This document shows positions 27,258-37,072 of a stretch of DNA of 43,935 bases, in pieces (the first letter of the stretch is position 1; every line of letters begins with the position of its first letter). Source of the stretch: Candidatus Omnitrophota bacterium (GTDB lineage: Bacteria > Omnitrophota > Gorgyraeia > 1-14-0-20-64-10); NCBI GenBank assembly GCA_016177405.1, contig JACOVG010000030.1, forward strand, positions 1 to 43,935. Reading direction: 5' to 3'. The notes beneath the pieces were generated by a model. It was not told where the DNA came from. It made no database searches and worked only from the letters and a program-made list of their open reading frames with translations. The translations under genes were made by a program, and so were the position numbers.

Positions 27258-28970
27258 ATGCCTTCCCTAGAACAAGCGTACCAATATTGCCAGTGGCTGA
27301 CGCGCCGCCACTACGAAAACTTCCCGGTGGCCTCGGGGCTTCTGCCCAAGGCCCTGCGGCCGCACGTGGCGGCGGTCTACGCCTTTGCCCGCTCGGCCGA
27401 CGACTTTGCCGACGAGGAAAGGGATCCCAAAAAAGCGCTGGCGCGGCTGGCGAACTGGAGAGAAATGCTCGGCGCTCGCAATGACACCCATCCGATCTTT
27501 ATCGCCCTGGCCGACACGATCCGCCGGTTTGACCTTCCGCCGCAGCTTTTCCACGATTTGCTGACCGCTTTTGAGCGGGATGTGACGGTGAAGCGCTACG
27601 CCGCGTGGGACGATCTCCTCAACAACTACTGCCGGTATTCGGCCAACCCGGTGGGGCGGCTGGTTCTGCTTCTGTTCGGCCACAAGGAACCGCGCCTGCA
27701 CGAGCTTTCCGACTTTATCTGCACGGCGCTTCAGCTTACCAACTTCTGGCAGGACCTCTCGATGGATCTGGCCAAGGGAAGGATCTACCTGCCGCAGGAG
27801 CTTCTGCGCCGCCATGGGGTGACGGAGGAGTCCCTCTTCCAAGGCAAGCCCTCCGGAAATTTCGCGGCGGCGATGGAAGAGGCCGCCGGTTTCACCGAGG
27901 AGCTTTTCTGGAGGGGAGAGGCGCTTCCCTCTTGGGTGAGCGGCCGGCTCCGGTGGGAGCTTCGGGCGACCTGGCTCGGAGGGATGGCTGTTCTCAAGCG
28001 GACGACAAGGCTTCGGGTTAGAGGAAGCTGTAAGCGCCCGGCCTTGGGATGGAAGGACAAGCTGGCGATCGGCATGACAGCCATCTCCGTCAACGGAGGC
28101 GGCGGCTCGGCGGCTTACTGCCGCCGGGTCGCCGGAAAAAGCGGAAGCCATTTCTATCAGGCCCTGTGGCTTTTGCCGCCGGAGCGCCGGGAGGCGATGT
28201 TTGCCGTCTACAGCTTTTGCCGGGCGGTGGACGACTGCGTGGACGAAGGCAAACCGGCGGATCAAGCCCGCCGGGAGCTTGAGGGATGGAGGAGGGAAGC
28301 GGACGCCTGCTTTGAAGGAAGGCCCACCCATCCGATCACACGCGCCTTGTCTGGCGCGGTGAAGCGCTACAACATTCCCCGCCAGCTTCTATTGGATTTG
28401 ATCGTCGGAATGGAAATGGATCTTGAGAAAAAGCGGTACGCCACCTTTGAGGAGCTTCAGGCCTACTGCTACCACGCGGCCGGGGTGGTGGGTCTGATGG
28501 CGGTGCGGGTCTTCGGCTGCCGCAATCCCAAAAGCGACGAGTTCGCCATCGCGCTCGGCACGGCGTTTCAGCTGACCAACATTCTGCGGGACGCGGCCTC
28601 CGACGCCCAGCGAGGCCGGGTCTACCTCCCCGAGGAGGATCTCAAGCGCTTCGCGAACCCGGCACTCCCGGAAATGGTACCGGAGTTGCTGGCGTTTGAG
28701 TGCGAGAGGGCGCGCGGCTGGTTTGCCAAGGCCTACGCCGCGGTCACGGCCCAAGACCGCTGGGCCCTGACCCCGGCCCTGGCCATGGCCGCGGTCTACC
28801 GCCGGCTCCTGGATCGGATTGAGTCGGCCGGCCCTGCCGCGCTGGCCCAGCCCATCCGGCTTTCCACCGGTGAAAAACTCTCCCTTGCTTTGCGCGGCGC
28901 CTTCTTTTCAACCTCCAACGTCATCTCGAGTCCCGAAGGGACGAGAGATCTCTCACTTCGTTCGAGATGA
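27258..28970 (+). CDS. hpnC-hpnD: HpnC-HpnD fusion (two squalene/phytoene synthase-like domains)
   Basis: N-half AFARSADDFADEERD...TNFWQDLSMDLAKGRIYLP; C-half YSFCRAVDDCVDEGKP...TNILRDAASDAQRGRVYLPEEDL. Confidence 0.93.
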   Translation: MPSLEQAYQYCQWLTRRHYENFPVASGLLPKALRPHVAAVYAFARSADDFADEERDPKKALARLANWREMLGARNDTHPIFIALADTIRRFDLPPQLFHDLLTAFERDVTVKRYAAWDDLLNNYCRYSANPVGRLVLLLFGHKEPRLHELSDFICTALQLTNFWQDLSMDLAKGRIYLPQELLRRHGVTEESLFQGKPSGNFAAAMEEAAGFTEELFWRGEALPSWVSGRLRWELRATWLGGMAVLKRTTRLRVRGSCKRPALGWKDKLAIGMTAISVNGGGGSAAYCRRVAGKSGSHFYQALWLLPPERREAMFAVYSFCRAVDDCVDEGKPADQARRELEGWRREADACFEGRPTHPITRALSGAVKRYNIPRQLLLDLIVGMEMDLEKKRYATFEELQAYCYHAAGVVGLMAVRVFGCRNPKSDEFAIALGTAFQLTNILRDAASDAQRGRVYLPEEDLKRFANPALPEMVPELLAFECERARGWFAKAYAAVTAQDRWALTPALAMAAVYRRLLDRIESAGPAALAQPIRLSTGEKLSLALRGAFFSTSNVISSPEGTRDLSLRSR

Positions 28971-28971
28971 C
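28920..28971 (+). repeat. Palindromic dispersed-type repeat spanning hpnD stop and hpnE start
   Basis: GTCATCTCGA (28920-28929) / TCGAGATGAC (28962-28971) perfect ends; internal GTCCC-GAA-GGGAC. Confidence 0.95.
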
Positions 28972-30319
28972 CCCGGCTCACGTCGTGGTGATCGGCGGGG
29001 GATTCGCGGGGTTGAGAACGGCCGTCTCGCTGGCCGACGCCGGCATCCGGGTCACGGTGCTCGAGGCCCGCGGCAGCCTTGGCGGCAGGGCCCGCTCCTT
29101 CGCCGATCCGGCCACCGGGGAGGTGGTGGACAACGGCCAGCACCTTTTTCTGGCCGGATACGAGGCGACCCTTCGATTCCTCAAGCGCTTAGGCACCCAG
29201 GACCGCCTCATCTTTCAGGACCGGCTTTCGGTGGTTTTTGTGGAGCCCGGCGGCCGGGTGAGCCGGCTGGATTGCCCGCCGCTTCCCGCGCCGTGGCACC
29301 TGGCGGCGGGGGTGGCCGGGCTTTCCTCTCTGTCGCTGGCCGACAAATGGAAATTTATGAGGGTCTTAAAAGCGGTGTCAAGGGAAGAAGATGGTCAGAC
29401 GGTGGAGGAGTGGCTCACCCGGCAGGGTCAATCGGAGGGGAGCCGGCGGATCTTTTGGGATCCTCTCACGATCGCGACCCTGAACGAGATTCCCTCCAGG
29501 GCCTCGGCGTCAGGCTTACGGGCTGTTCTGCGCGTTCTCCTGAAAGGACCCTGGCCCAAGGCCCGGCTGGGAATGCCCAAGGTGGGGCTAAGCGATCTTT
29601 ACACCGAGGCGGCCCGCCGGATCATCGAGGAAAACGGGGGAGAGGTTCGGGTGAACGCGCCGGTGGCAGGGCTCACGCTCGAGGGATCCAGGGTCAGGGC
29701 CGCGCGGCTGGCCAACGGCTCGTCCCTGGAGGCCGAATCGGTGGTGAGCGCCCTGCCGCCCCAGGCCTTAAACCGCCTTCTGCCCGATGGGGTAAGGTCT
29801 TCCGATCCGGCCTTTTCGAACTTGGACCGGTTCTCAAGCTCGCCCATCGTTTCGGTGAACCTGTGGCTGGACCGGCCAGTCACGAAAGCGCTTTTTGTGG
29901 GGCTCATCGGCACCCGATTTCAGTGGCTCTTCAACAAGGAAGCGATCTTGAAGAAAGCGGGGATCGAGGCGCGCTACGTGGCCCTCATCTTGAGCGCGGC
30001 CCAGGCCTACATGGACCAGCCCAACGATGCCCTGGCCGCGATGGCCCTGGAGGATCTCGCGGCCTGTTTTCCTCACCTCGCGGCTGTCAGGCCGATCCGA
30101 TCCCAGGTGGTGAGGGAGCGGGACGCGACCGTTTCGTTGGGGGTCGGAATGGAGCGGTTCAGGCCCAGCGCTCGCACCCGCTTGGAAAACTTCTTCTTGG
30201 CCGGCGATTGGACGGCGACCGGTTTGCCGGCCACCATCGAATCGGCCGTGCTAAGCGGGGAAGAATGCGCTAGCCAGGTCATTTCCCATCTATGTCCTGC
30301 AACCTTGAATCGGCCTTAA
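28967..30319 (+). CDS. hpnE: Hydroxysqualene dehydroxylase / squalene-associated FAD-dependent desaturase
   Basis: HVVVIGGGFAGLRTAVSLADAGIRVTVLEARGSLGGRARSF...EVVDNGQHLFLAGYEATLRFL. Confidence 0.93.
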   Translation: MTPAHVVVIGGGFAGLRTAVSLADAGIRVTVLEARGSLGGRARSFADPATGEVVDNGQHLFLAGYEATLRFLKRLGTQDRLIFQDRLSVVFVEPGGRVSRLDCPPLPAPWHLAAGVAGLSSLSLADKWKFMRVLKAVSREEDGQTVEEWLTRQGQSEGSRRIFWDPLTIATLNEIPSRASASGLRAVLRVLLKGPWPKARLGMPKVGLSDLYTEAARRIIEENGGEVRVNAPVAGLTLEGSRVRAARLANGSSLEAESVVSALPPQALNRLLPDGVRSSDPAFSNLDRFSSSPIVSVNLWLDRPVTKALFVGLIGTRFQWLFNKEAILKKAGIEARYVALILSAAQAYMDQPNDALAAMALEDLAACFPHLAAVRPIRSQVVRERDATVSLGVGMERFRPSARTRLENFFLAGDWTATGLPATIESAVLSGEECASQVISHLCPATLNRP

Positions 30320-30333
30320 CCCTAAGGTAAAAT
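30305..30333 (+). promoter_or_regulatory. Candidate internal promoter before FPP synthase gene
   Basis: TTGAAT - 17 nt - TAAAAT. Confidence 0.4.
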
Positions 30334-30351
30334 AGGCAGTTACGACTTGTC

Positions 30352-31170
30352 ATGAATCTCACCGCTTACCTTAAAAAACGCAAAATTCTGGTCAACTCGG
30401 CGCTGAAGAAATGCCTGCCCGGCGCCCGGGAATTCCCAGGTCAAATCCACCAGGCAATGCGCTACAGCGTCCTGGGGGAGGGTAAAAGGATCCGGCCGAT
30501 CCTGGCCCTGGCCGCCTGCGAGGCGGCGGGGGGAAAGGCCCGGCAAGCCCTGCCGGCCGCCTGCGCCCTGGAGCTGATCCACGCCTACTCCCTGGTTCAC
30601 GACGATCTGCCCGCCATGGACGACGACGACTTCCGTCGGGGAAAACCCTCGTGCCACAAGCGGTTCGGTGAGGCGATCGGCATCCTGGCCGGGGACGCCC
30701 TCTTGACCCACAGCTTCCTTCTCCTTAGCCAGGGGCCTCTGGCGCCCTCGGCGCGCGTTCAAATCATCCGGGAGGTCAGCCAGGCCATCGGCACGCAAGG
30801 GATGATCGGCGGCCAGGTGGCGGACGTGATCTCCGAAAACGGCGCCCGCGCCGCCCAAATCGAGAAGATCCACGCGATGAAAACCGGCGCCCTGATCGCC
30901 GCCTCCGTGCGGGTGGGGGCGCTTTGCGCCGGCGCCTCGGCCAAGCGCTTCAAGGCCCTTTCCGGTTACGGCTCCCGGGTGGGCCTGGTTTTTCAATTGG
31001 TGGATGACCTCCTGGATTCCGACGGAGCGGTGAAGCTTTACGGCCGGCAGGCGGTTCGTCGAAAGGCCGAGCGCCTGACGGCGGAGGCGATCCGATCCCT
31101 TCGGCCGCTGGGCGCCGGGGGCGGCCCTTTAAGCGAGATCGCCCGCTTCATCTTAACGAGGAGCTCCTAG
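30352..31170 (+). CDS. ispA: Polyprenyl synthetase (farnesyl diphosphate synthase)
   Basis: GKRIRPILALAACEAAGG; LVHDDLPAMDDDDFRRGKPSCHKRFGE; VFQLVDDLLD. Confidence 0.93.
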   Translation: MNLTAYLKKRKILVNSALKKCLPGAREFPGQIHQAMRYSVLGEGKRIRPILALAACEAAGGKARQALPAACALELIHAYSLVHDDLPAMDDDDFRRGKPSCHKRFGEAIGILAGDALLTHSFLLLSQGPLAPSARVQIIREVSQAIGTQGMIGGQVADVISENGARAAQIEKIHAMKTGALIAASVRVGALCAGASAKRFKALSGYGSRVGLVFQLVDDLLDSDGAVKLYGRQAVRRKAERLTAEAIRSLRPLGAGGGPLSEIARFILTRSS

Positions 31171-31176
31171 GAAGCG

Positions 31177-33087
31177 ATGCCCAAGCTGATTGACGGGATC
31201 AACGACCCCAAGGAGTTGAGGGCCCTGCCGCAGGCCAGCCTGCCGCGGGTGGCCCAGGAGATCCGCGAGCTCATCATCGACAAGGTTTCGGCCACCGGCG
31301 GCCACCTGGCCGGCCCGTTGGGGGCGGTGGATCTGGTGGTCGCGCTTCACTACGTGTTTCAGACGCCGGAGGATCAGCTCGTCTGGGACGTCGGCTATCA
31401 GGCCTACGCCCACAAGATCCTGACAGGACGCCGCGACCGCTTTGGAACCCTGCGCCAATGGAAGGGCATCTCCGGTTTTCCCCACCGGGAGGAATCGCCC
31501 TATGATCTTTTCACCATCGGCCACGGCGGCACCTCCATCTCCACGGCGCTGGGGCTGGTCCGGGCCCGGGACCATCAGGGCAAGCGCAACAAGGTGGTGG
31601 CGGTCATCGGGGACGGCTCCCTGCCCGAGGGGATGGCGCTGGAGGGCTTGAACCACGCCGGCCACCTGAAGTCCGATCTCCTGGTGATCTTGAACGACAA
31701 CAAGATGGCCATTGCCCCGGCGATCGGCGCCCTGACCCACTACTTCACCCGGATCATCACCGACCCGCTGTACAACCGCTTCCGCCGGGAGGTGGAGAGC
31801 GTGATGTGCCGGGTGCCCCGTTTCGGCTTCAGGATCCTGCGGGCGGGCAAACGGCTGGAGGAGTCGCTCAAGAATCTTCTGGTTCCGGGCATCATCTTTG
31901 AGGAGCTGGGCTTCCGGTACTTCGGGCCGGTGGACGGCCACAATCTGGATGAGATGATCTCCACGCTGAACCACCTGAAGGGCCTGCCGGGACCCAAGTT
32001 CCTCCATGTGAGAACCGTCAAGGGGAAGGGCTACCCGCCGGCCGAGCAGAATCAGTGGAAGTACCACGGGGTGACCCCCTTTGATCCGGCCACCGGCGAG
32101 TTCCTGAAGAAGCCGCAGGCGGAGGGCTTCACCCAGCGGTTCGGCCAGGCGATGATCGGCTTGGGGCGGAAAGACCCCCGGGTGGTCGCCATCACGGCGG
32201 CCATGCCGGATGGGACAGGATTGGTGGAGTTCTCCAAGGCGCTGCCCGGCCAGTTTTACGACGTGGCCATGTGCGAACAGCACGCCGTGGCCTTCGCCGC
32301 GGGGCTGGCCCGCGGCGGGATGCGCCCCGTGGTGGCGATCTATTCCACCTTCCTTCAGCGCGGCTACGACCAGGTGATCCACGACGTCTGCATTCAAAAT
32401 CTGCCGGTTGTCTTCGCGATGGACCGGGCGGGCCTGGTCGGGGACGACGGGATCACCCACCACGGCCTCTTTGATCTGGCGTATCTCGGGGCCTTGCCCC
32501 GGATGACGCTCGCGGCCCCCAAGGATCTGGACGAACTGGAAGCGATGCTGGCCTTTGCCCTGCGCCACAACGGCCCGATCGGCCTCCGGTACCCCAGGGG
32601 CGGGGTCCTCCGGTTTCATCCCGAGTGGGCGATGGATCTTCCCAAGGAGGCGGCCCCCATCGAGCTGGGCAAGGCGGAGATTCTCTCCCAGGGCAGCGAT
32701 CTGGCCCTGGTGGCGCTGGGCTCGATGGTTTATCCGGCCCTGGAGGCGGCCAAGCTTCTGGAAGGGGAAGGGATCTCCACCACGGTGGTCAATGCCCGGT
32801 GGGCCAAGCCGATGGACATGGCCCTGTTTGCCGGCCTGGTGAAGGAGCATCGCGCCCTCCTTGTCGTCGAGGAGGGGGTGGTGAAGGGGGGTTTCGGGGC
32901 GAGTCTCCTGGCGGCGGTTGAAGAGCACCGGTCCAATGGCTTTGCCGTCAAGGTGATGGGGATCCCCGACGCTTTCTTTGAGCATGGAAAACGGGAGATC
33001 CTGCTTGCGCAGGCGGGATTGACCCCGTCGGCGATGGCGGCCTCGGCCAAGGAGCTTCTTTCCAGGAGCCCGGTCTATGCTCGCTAG
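31177..33087 (+). CDS. dxs: 1-deoxy-D-xylulose-5-phosphate synthase
   Basis: GGHLAGPLGAVDLVVALHYVF...WDVGYQAYAHKILTGRRD; VIGDGSLPEGMALEGLNHAG; FFGPVDGHN-like RYFGPVDGHNLD. Confidence 0.96.
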   Translation: MPKLIDGINDPKELRALPQASLPRVAQEIRELIIDKVSATGGHLAGPLGAVDLVVALHYVFQTPEDQLVWDVGYQAYAHKILTGRRDRFGTLRQWKGISGFPHREESPYDLFTIGHGGTSISTALGLVRARDHQGKRNKVVAVIGDGSLPEGMALEGLNHAGHLKSDLLVILNDNKMAIAPAIGALTHYFTRIITDPLYNRFRREVESVMCRVPRFGFRILRAGKRLEESLKNLLVPGIIFEELGFRYFGPVDGHNLDEMISTLNHLKGLPGPKFLHVRTVKGKGYPPAEQNQWKYHGVTPFDPATGEFLKKPQAEGFTQRFGQAMIGLGRKDPRVVAITAAMPDGTGLVEFSKALPGQFYDVAMCEQHAVAFAAGLARGGMRPVVAIYSTFLQRGYDQVIHDVCIQNLPVVFAMDRAGLVGDDGITHHGLFDLAYLGALPRMTLAAPKDLDELEAMLAFALRHNGPIGLRYPRGGVLRFHPEWAMDLPKEAAPIELGKAEILSQGSDLALVALGSMVYPALEAAKLLEGEGISTTVVNARWAKPMDMALFAGLVKEHRALLVVEEGVVKGGFGASLLAAVEEHRSNGFAVKVMGIPDAFFEHGKREILLAQAGLTPSAMAASAKELLSRSPVYAR

Positions 33088-35011
33088 CCCGGCCGCCGAT
33101 TTGCGCCTGACCGACCCCACCGCCACGGTCCCGCCGGCTCTGGCCCGCGCCTGCGAACAGGCCCAGCGGTACCTCCTTTCCAAGCAGGACCCCGAGGGAT
33201 TCTGGGTGGCCGAGCTGGAGGCCGACACCACGCTGGAGTCCGACACGATCAAGCTGATGCATCTCTTGGGAAGGGTGGATCAAGACAAACAGGAGCGCCT
33301 CATCCGGACAATCCTCAAGAATCAACTGCCGGACGGCGGCTGGCCCATCTACGCGCGAGGCCCGGCCGAGCTCAACGCGTCGGTCAAGGCCTACGCGGCC
33401 CTCAAGCTCTCCGGCCGCCCGGCCGACGACCCGGTCCTCGCGGCGGCCCGTAGAACGATTCTGCGCCTGGGGGGTCTGGCGCGGATCAACAGCTTTGAGA
33501 AGGTGTACCTGGCGCTGTTCGGCTGTTATCCCTGGGAAGAGGTCCCGGCCCTCCCGCCGGAGCTTGTCCTTCTTCCGAATTGGTTTTACTTTAACCTGTA
33601 CGAGATCGCCTATTGGTCCCGCACGATTCTCGTTCCTCTGGCCGTGGTCTATGCCACCCGGCCGATGGCGCCGCAGGCGGCCTTGAACCTCGATGAGCTC
33701 TGGACGGACCCCAAGAGCCGGAGGGCCCGGATCACGAACCTCCAAAAAGGGGGAGCCCTCTGGCGGACCTTCTTTCTTTCGGCCGACCGGCTCTTGAAGG
33801 CCTATGAGCGTTCGCCCTTCAAGCCCTTGAGGCGCCTGGCCCTGCGGGAGGCCGACCGGTGGATCACCGACCGGCTGGTTGAAACCGACGGGCTGGGGGC
33901 CATCTTTCCGGCGATGTTGAACGCCGTCTTCGCCCTCAAGGGTTTGGGCTACCAGGATGGGGATCCCCTTTTCGAGAAGCAGATCGAGGAGCTGGCCCGG
34001 TTGGAGCTGGCCGACGGCGATGCCCTGAAGGTTCAGCCCTGTTTCCCTCCGATCTGGGACACGGCCTTGGCCATGTACGCCCTGGGAAAATCCGGCCAGC
34101 GCTCCCCGGAGCAGGAGGGGCTCACCCGGGCCGGCCAATGGCTTCGGTCCAAGGAGATCAGGCAGTGGGGAGACTGGAGGATCAAAAACCCCGAGGGCCG
34201 CCCCGGCGGATGGGCCTTTGAGTTTGACAACCCTTACTACCCGGACGTGGACGACACGGCTCAAGTGCTCCTGGGGCTGGCGCACAGCCGGGCGGCCGCG
34301 GTCTCCGACGGGGTTTTCCGGCGGGGGATGGATTGGGTCTTGAGCATGCAAAACCGGGACGGTGGATTCAGCTCGTTCGATAAAAACAACAACCGCCAGG
34401 CCCTGACCCACTTTCCCTTTGCCGATCACAACGCCATGCTGGATCCCTCCTGCCCGGACATCACCGGGAGGATCCTGGAGCTGATGAGCCTGGCGGGATT
34501 CCGGCGCGGGCATCCGGCCCTGGAAGCCGCGGTGGGCTATCTTCACCGGACCCAGGAGACGGATGGAACCTGGTTTGGGCGCTGGGGAGTGGGCTTTCAT
34601 TATGGCACGTGGCTGGCTTTGCGGGGACTGCGCTCGGTGGGCGAGCCGATGGAGAGCCTGCGCTATCAGAGGGTGGGGCGGTGGTTTGCCACCCGGCAGA
34701 ATCCGGATGGGGGCTGGGGCGAAAGCTGTCGCGCCTACGATGATCCTTCGGTGAAGGGTCAGGGGGAGTCCACCTCCTCCCAAACGGCGTGGGCCCTGAT
34801 GGCCTTGATGAGTCTGGGTCAGGTGGCCGAGCCGGCCTTCCAACGGGGGATCCGCTGGCTGCTCACCCGGCAGGGTCCGGAAGGGGACTGGCCGGAGGGC
34901 CCCTTCACCGGCACCGGATTTCCGCGGGTTTTCTATCTCAAGTACCACTTCTACCGGATCTACTTTCCCTTGCTGGCCTTGACCGAGGCCCGGGAATTCT
35001 TTAAGGAATAG
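33077..35011 (+). CDS. hpnF/shc: Squalene-hopene cyclase
   Basis: GFWVAELEADTTLESD; FEFDNPYYPDVDDTAQV (DxDD); repeated QW-type motifs (QNRDGGFSSF, QNPDGGWGES). Confidence 0.96.
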   Translation: MLASPAADLRLTDPTATVPPALARACEQAQRYLLSKQDPEGFWVAELEADTTLESDTIKLMHLLGRVDQDKQERLIRTILKNQLPDGGWPIYARGPAELNASVKAYAALKLSGRPADDPVLAAARRTILRLGGLARINSFEKVYLALFGCYPWEEVPALPPELVLLPNWFYFNLYEIAYWSRTILVPLAVVYATRPMAPQAALNLDELWTDPKSRRARITNLQKGGALWRTFFLSADRLLKAYERSPFKPLRRLALREADRWITDRLVETDGLGAIFPAMLNAVFALKGLGYQDGDPLFEKQIEELARLELADGDALKVQPCFPPIWDTALAMYALGKSGQRSPEQEGLTRAGQWLRSKEIRQWGDWRIKNPEGRPGGWAFEFDNPYYPDVDDTAQVLLGLAHSRAAAVSDGVFRRGMDWVLSMQNRDGGFSSFDKNNNRQALTHFPFADHNAMLDPSCPDITGRILELMSLAGFRRGHPALEAAVGYLHRTQETDGTWFGRWGVGFHYGTWLALRGLRSVGEPMESLRYQRVGRWFATRQNPDGGWGESCRAYDDPSVKGQGESTSSQTAWALMALMSLGQVAEPAFQRGIRWLLTRQGPEGDWPEGPFTGTGFPRVFYLKYHFYRIYFPLLALTEAREFFKE

Positions 35012-35020
35012 GAGAGCGCA

Positions 35021-36064
35021 ATGGCGGTTTCCATGGGGCAGGGCTTGGCGGTGGCCCGCTACATCCTGGGCCAGAAGCTTAAAGGGGTGAAGCGTTTTCC
35101 GCTCGTTCTGATGCTGGAGCCCCTGTTCCGGTGCAATTTGGAGTGCGCCGGCTGCGGCAAGATCCAGTACCCGGAGGAGATTCTAAAAAAGAGGCTTTCC
35201 GCCCAGGAGTGCGAGGAGGCGGCCCTGGAGTGCGGGGCGCCGGTGGTTTCAATCGCCGGGGGCGAGCCCCTGGTTCATCCCGAGATGCCCGAGATCGCCC
35301 GGAGGCTCGTGGCCAGGCGGAAGTTCGTTTACCTGTGCACCAACGCCATCCTCCTGTCCAAGAGGATCAAGGATTACACCCCCTCGCCCTATTTCCGGTT
35401 CAGCATCCACCTGGACGGTCTGGAGCAGACGCACGACCAGGCGGTCTGCCGCCAGGGGGTCTTTAAGCTCGCGGTGGAGGCGATCCGCCAGGCCAAGGGG
35501 GCCGGCTTCCAGGTTTCCACCAACACCACGATCTTCCTGGGGGCCGATCCCAAGGAGTACCGGAGGATGTTCGACTTCCTGACCGATCTGGGGGTGGACG
35601 GGATGATGATCTCGCCGGGCTACCCCTACGAGAAGGCTCCGGATCAGGAGCATTTCCTCCGCCGCGGCGAGACCCAGGCCCTTTTCCGAAAAATCCTGGA
35701 TCAGGCCGACCCGCGCTGGCGCTTCAACCATTCCTCCTTCTTCCTCGAATTCCTTCAGGGTTACCGGGATTACCAGTGCACCGCTTGGGGCAACCCCACC
35801 CGGAACATCTTCGGCTGGCAGAAACCCTGCTACCTCATGTCGGACGGCTACGCCAAGACCTTCCGGGAGCTTGTTGACGACACCCCCTGGGAGCGGTACG
35901 GCACCGGACGGGATCCCCGGTGCGCCGACTGCATGGTCCACTGCGGCTACGAGCCCTCGGCGGTGGCCGATGCCATGGGTTCCTTCAGGAACATGCGCAA
36001 GGCCTTCGCGAACGACTGGAAAGGGAAAGCGGCTGAAAGAGAGCCTGAAGAAGCACGGGTTTAA
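35021..36064 (+). CDS. hpnH: Adenosyl-hopene transferase HpnH (radical SAM)
   Basis: [64 protein letters not shown]. Confidence 0.95.
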   Translation: MAVSMGQGLAVARYILGQKLKGVKRFPLVLMLEPLFRCNLECAGCGKIQYPEEILKKRLSAQECEEAALECGAPVVSIAGGEPLVHPEMPEIARRLVARRKFVYLCTNAILLSKRIKDYTPSPYFRFSIHLDGLEQTHDQAVCRQGVFKLAVEAIRQAKGAGFQVSTNTTIFLGADPKEYRRMFDFLTDLGVDGMMISPGYPYEKAPDQEHFLRRGETQALFRKILDQADPRWRFNHSSFFLEFLQGYRDYQCTAWGNPTRNIFGWQKPCYLMSDGYAKTFRELVDDTPWERYGTGRDPRCADCMVHCGYEPSAVADAMGSFRNMRKAFANDWKGKAAEREPEEARV

Positions 36065-36515
36065 TTTCTTCACCGGGGTGGCCGACTCCTTGATCGGCTC
36101 CCTGCTGGAGGAGCTTTCCCGCGAGCCGGAGGGGTACCGCCCGGCCGTGCGCGAAGACATCGCCGTGGGGCTGGCCTCCGGGGCGTACCTGGCCGGCCGG
36201 TGGCCGTGCGTCCTGATGCAGAATTCCGGTTTGGGGTATTGCCTGAACGCCCTGATGAGCCTGAACCTGATCTACCGGATTCCGCTCCTTCTCGTCGTCG
36301 GGCACCGCGGCTACCAAGGCAAGGACGCGCCCGAGCACCTTGTGATCGGCCGGCACGGCGAGGCCATTCTGAAGAAGATCGGGATACCGGTTTTCTCGCC
36401 GGGCGCCAGGGACCTTCCGAGGGCTCTGGGAGCCGCCGACTCGGCGATGCGCCGGAAGAGGATCCCGGCGGCCCTTTTCATCCGGCCCGGGGTGCTGGGA
36501 GGATCGGCGGGGTGA
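36033..36515 (+). CDS. Phosphonopyruvate/sulfopyruvate decarboxylase, alpha (PYR) subunit; start uncertain
   Basis: [64 protein letters not shown]; no good ATG at the expected N-terminus. Confidence 0.8.
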   Translation: MKESLKKHGFNFFTGVADSLIGSLLEELSREPEGYRPAVREDIAVGLASGAYLAGRWPCVLMQNSGLGYCLNALMSLNLIYRIPLLLVVGHRGYQGKDAPEHLVIGRHGEAILKKIGIPVFSPGARDLPRALGAADSAMRRKRIPAALFIRPGVLGGSAG

Positions 36516-37072
36516 CGGCGCGGGAAGCGGTTGCCGTTGTGGCGTCGAGGCTCTCGGACGAGCTGGTCGTCTGCACCACCGGGTACACCTGCAGGGACCT
36601 GCAGGTGGTCCGCGACCGGCCCGGGAATTTCTACATGATCGGTTCGATGGGCCTGGCCGCCTCCCTGGGGCTTGGCCTCGCGATCCACCGGCCCCAAAGA
36701 AGGGTGGTGGTGCTGGATGGGGACGGCTCGGTCCTGATGGGTCTGGGCAACCTTCCCATGGCGGGGGCCTGGGGGCCGGAGAACTTTCTCCATGTGGTGC
36801 TGGACAACGGGGTTTACGCCTCCACCGGAGGCCAGCCCACCCCGGGCGGTCAAGTTTCTCTGGAGCAGGCGGCGAGGGTTTTTGGATACGCGGCGGCGGT
36901 AAAGGCGGCCACGCGGGAAGAGCTCCTCGCGCGATGGGACGAGCTTGAAAAGAAGAAGGGGCCTCGCTTTCTTCTGGTGAAGTGCAGCCCCACGCCCGGC
37001 GCGCCCTCCCCGCGGGTTCGGCTTTCTCCCGATAAAATCACGAAACGATTCAGACAGGCGGTGAAAAAGTGA
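36512..37072 (+). CDS. Phosphonopyruvate/sulfopyruvate decarboxylase, beta (TPP-binding) subunit
   Basis: GTGA overlap; VVVLDGDGSVLMGLGNLPMAG...FLHVVLDNGVYASTGGQPTP. Confidence 0.85.
   Translation: MTAREAVAVVASRLSDELVVCTTGYTCRDLQVVRDRPGNFYMIGSMGLAASLGLGLAIHRPQRRVVVLDGDGSVLMGLGNLPMAGAWGPENFLHVVLDNGVYASTGGQPTPGGQVSLEQAARVFGYAAAVKAATREELLARWDELEKKKGPRFLLVKCSPTPGAPSPRVRLSPDKITKRFRQAVKK

Noticed and set aside
23260-27270. Plus-strand ORFs 23260..24177, 25085..26239, 26218..27270
   Set aside because: Shadow ORFs opposite the ATPase and the two alcohol dehydrogenases.
30352-30369. MNLTAYL start of the FPP synthase as another heptamer-derived N-terminus
   Set aside because: Only one LTAY-like unit, and related FPP synthases plausibly start with similar residues; no tandem repeat at DNA level.
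31153-33252. 699-aa minus-strand ORF opposite dxs
   Set aside because: Shadow ORF from high GC; the plus strand encodes a full, recognisable Dxs. The minus translation is low-complexity His/Gly/Arg/Pro-rich.
32948-34948. 666-aa minus-strand ORF opposite shc
   Set aside because: Shadow ORF; the plus strand has complete squalene-hopene cyclase motifs.
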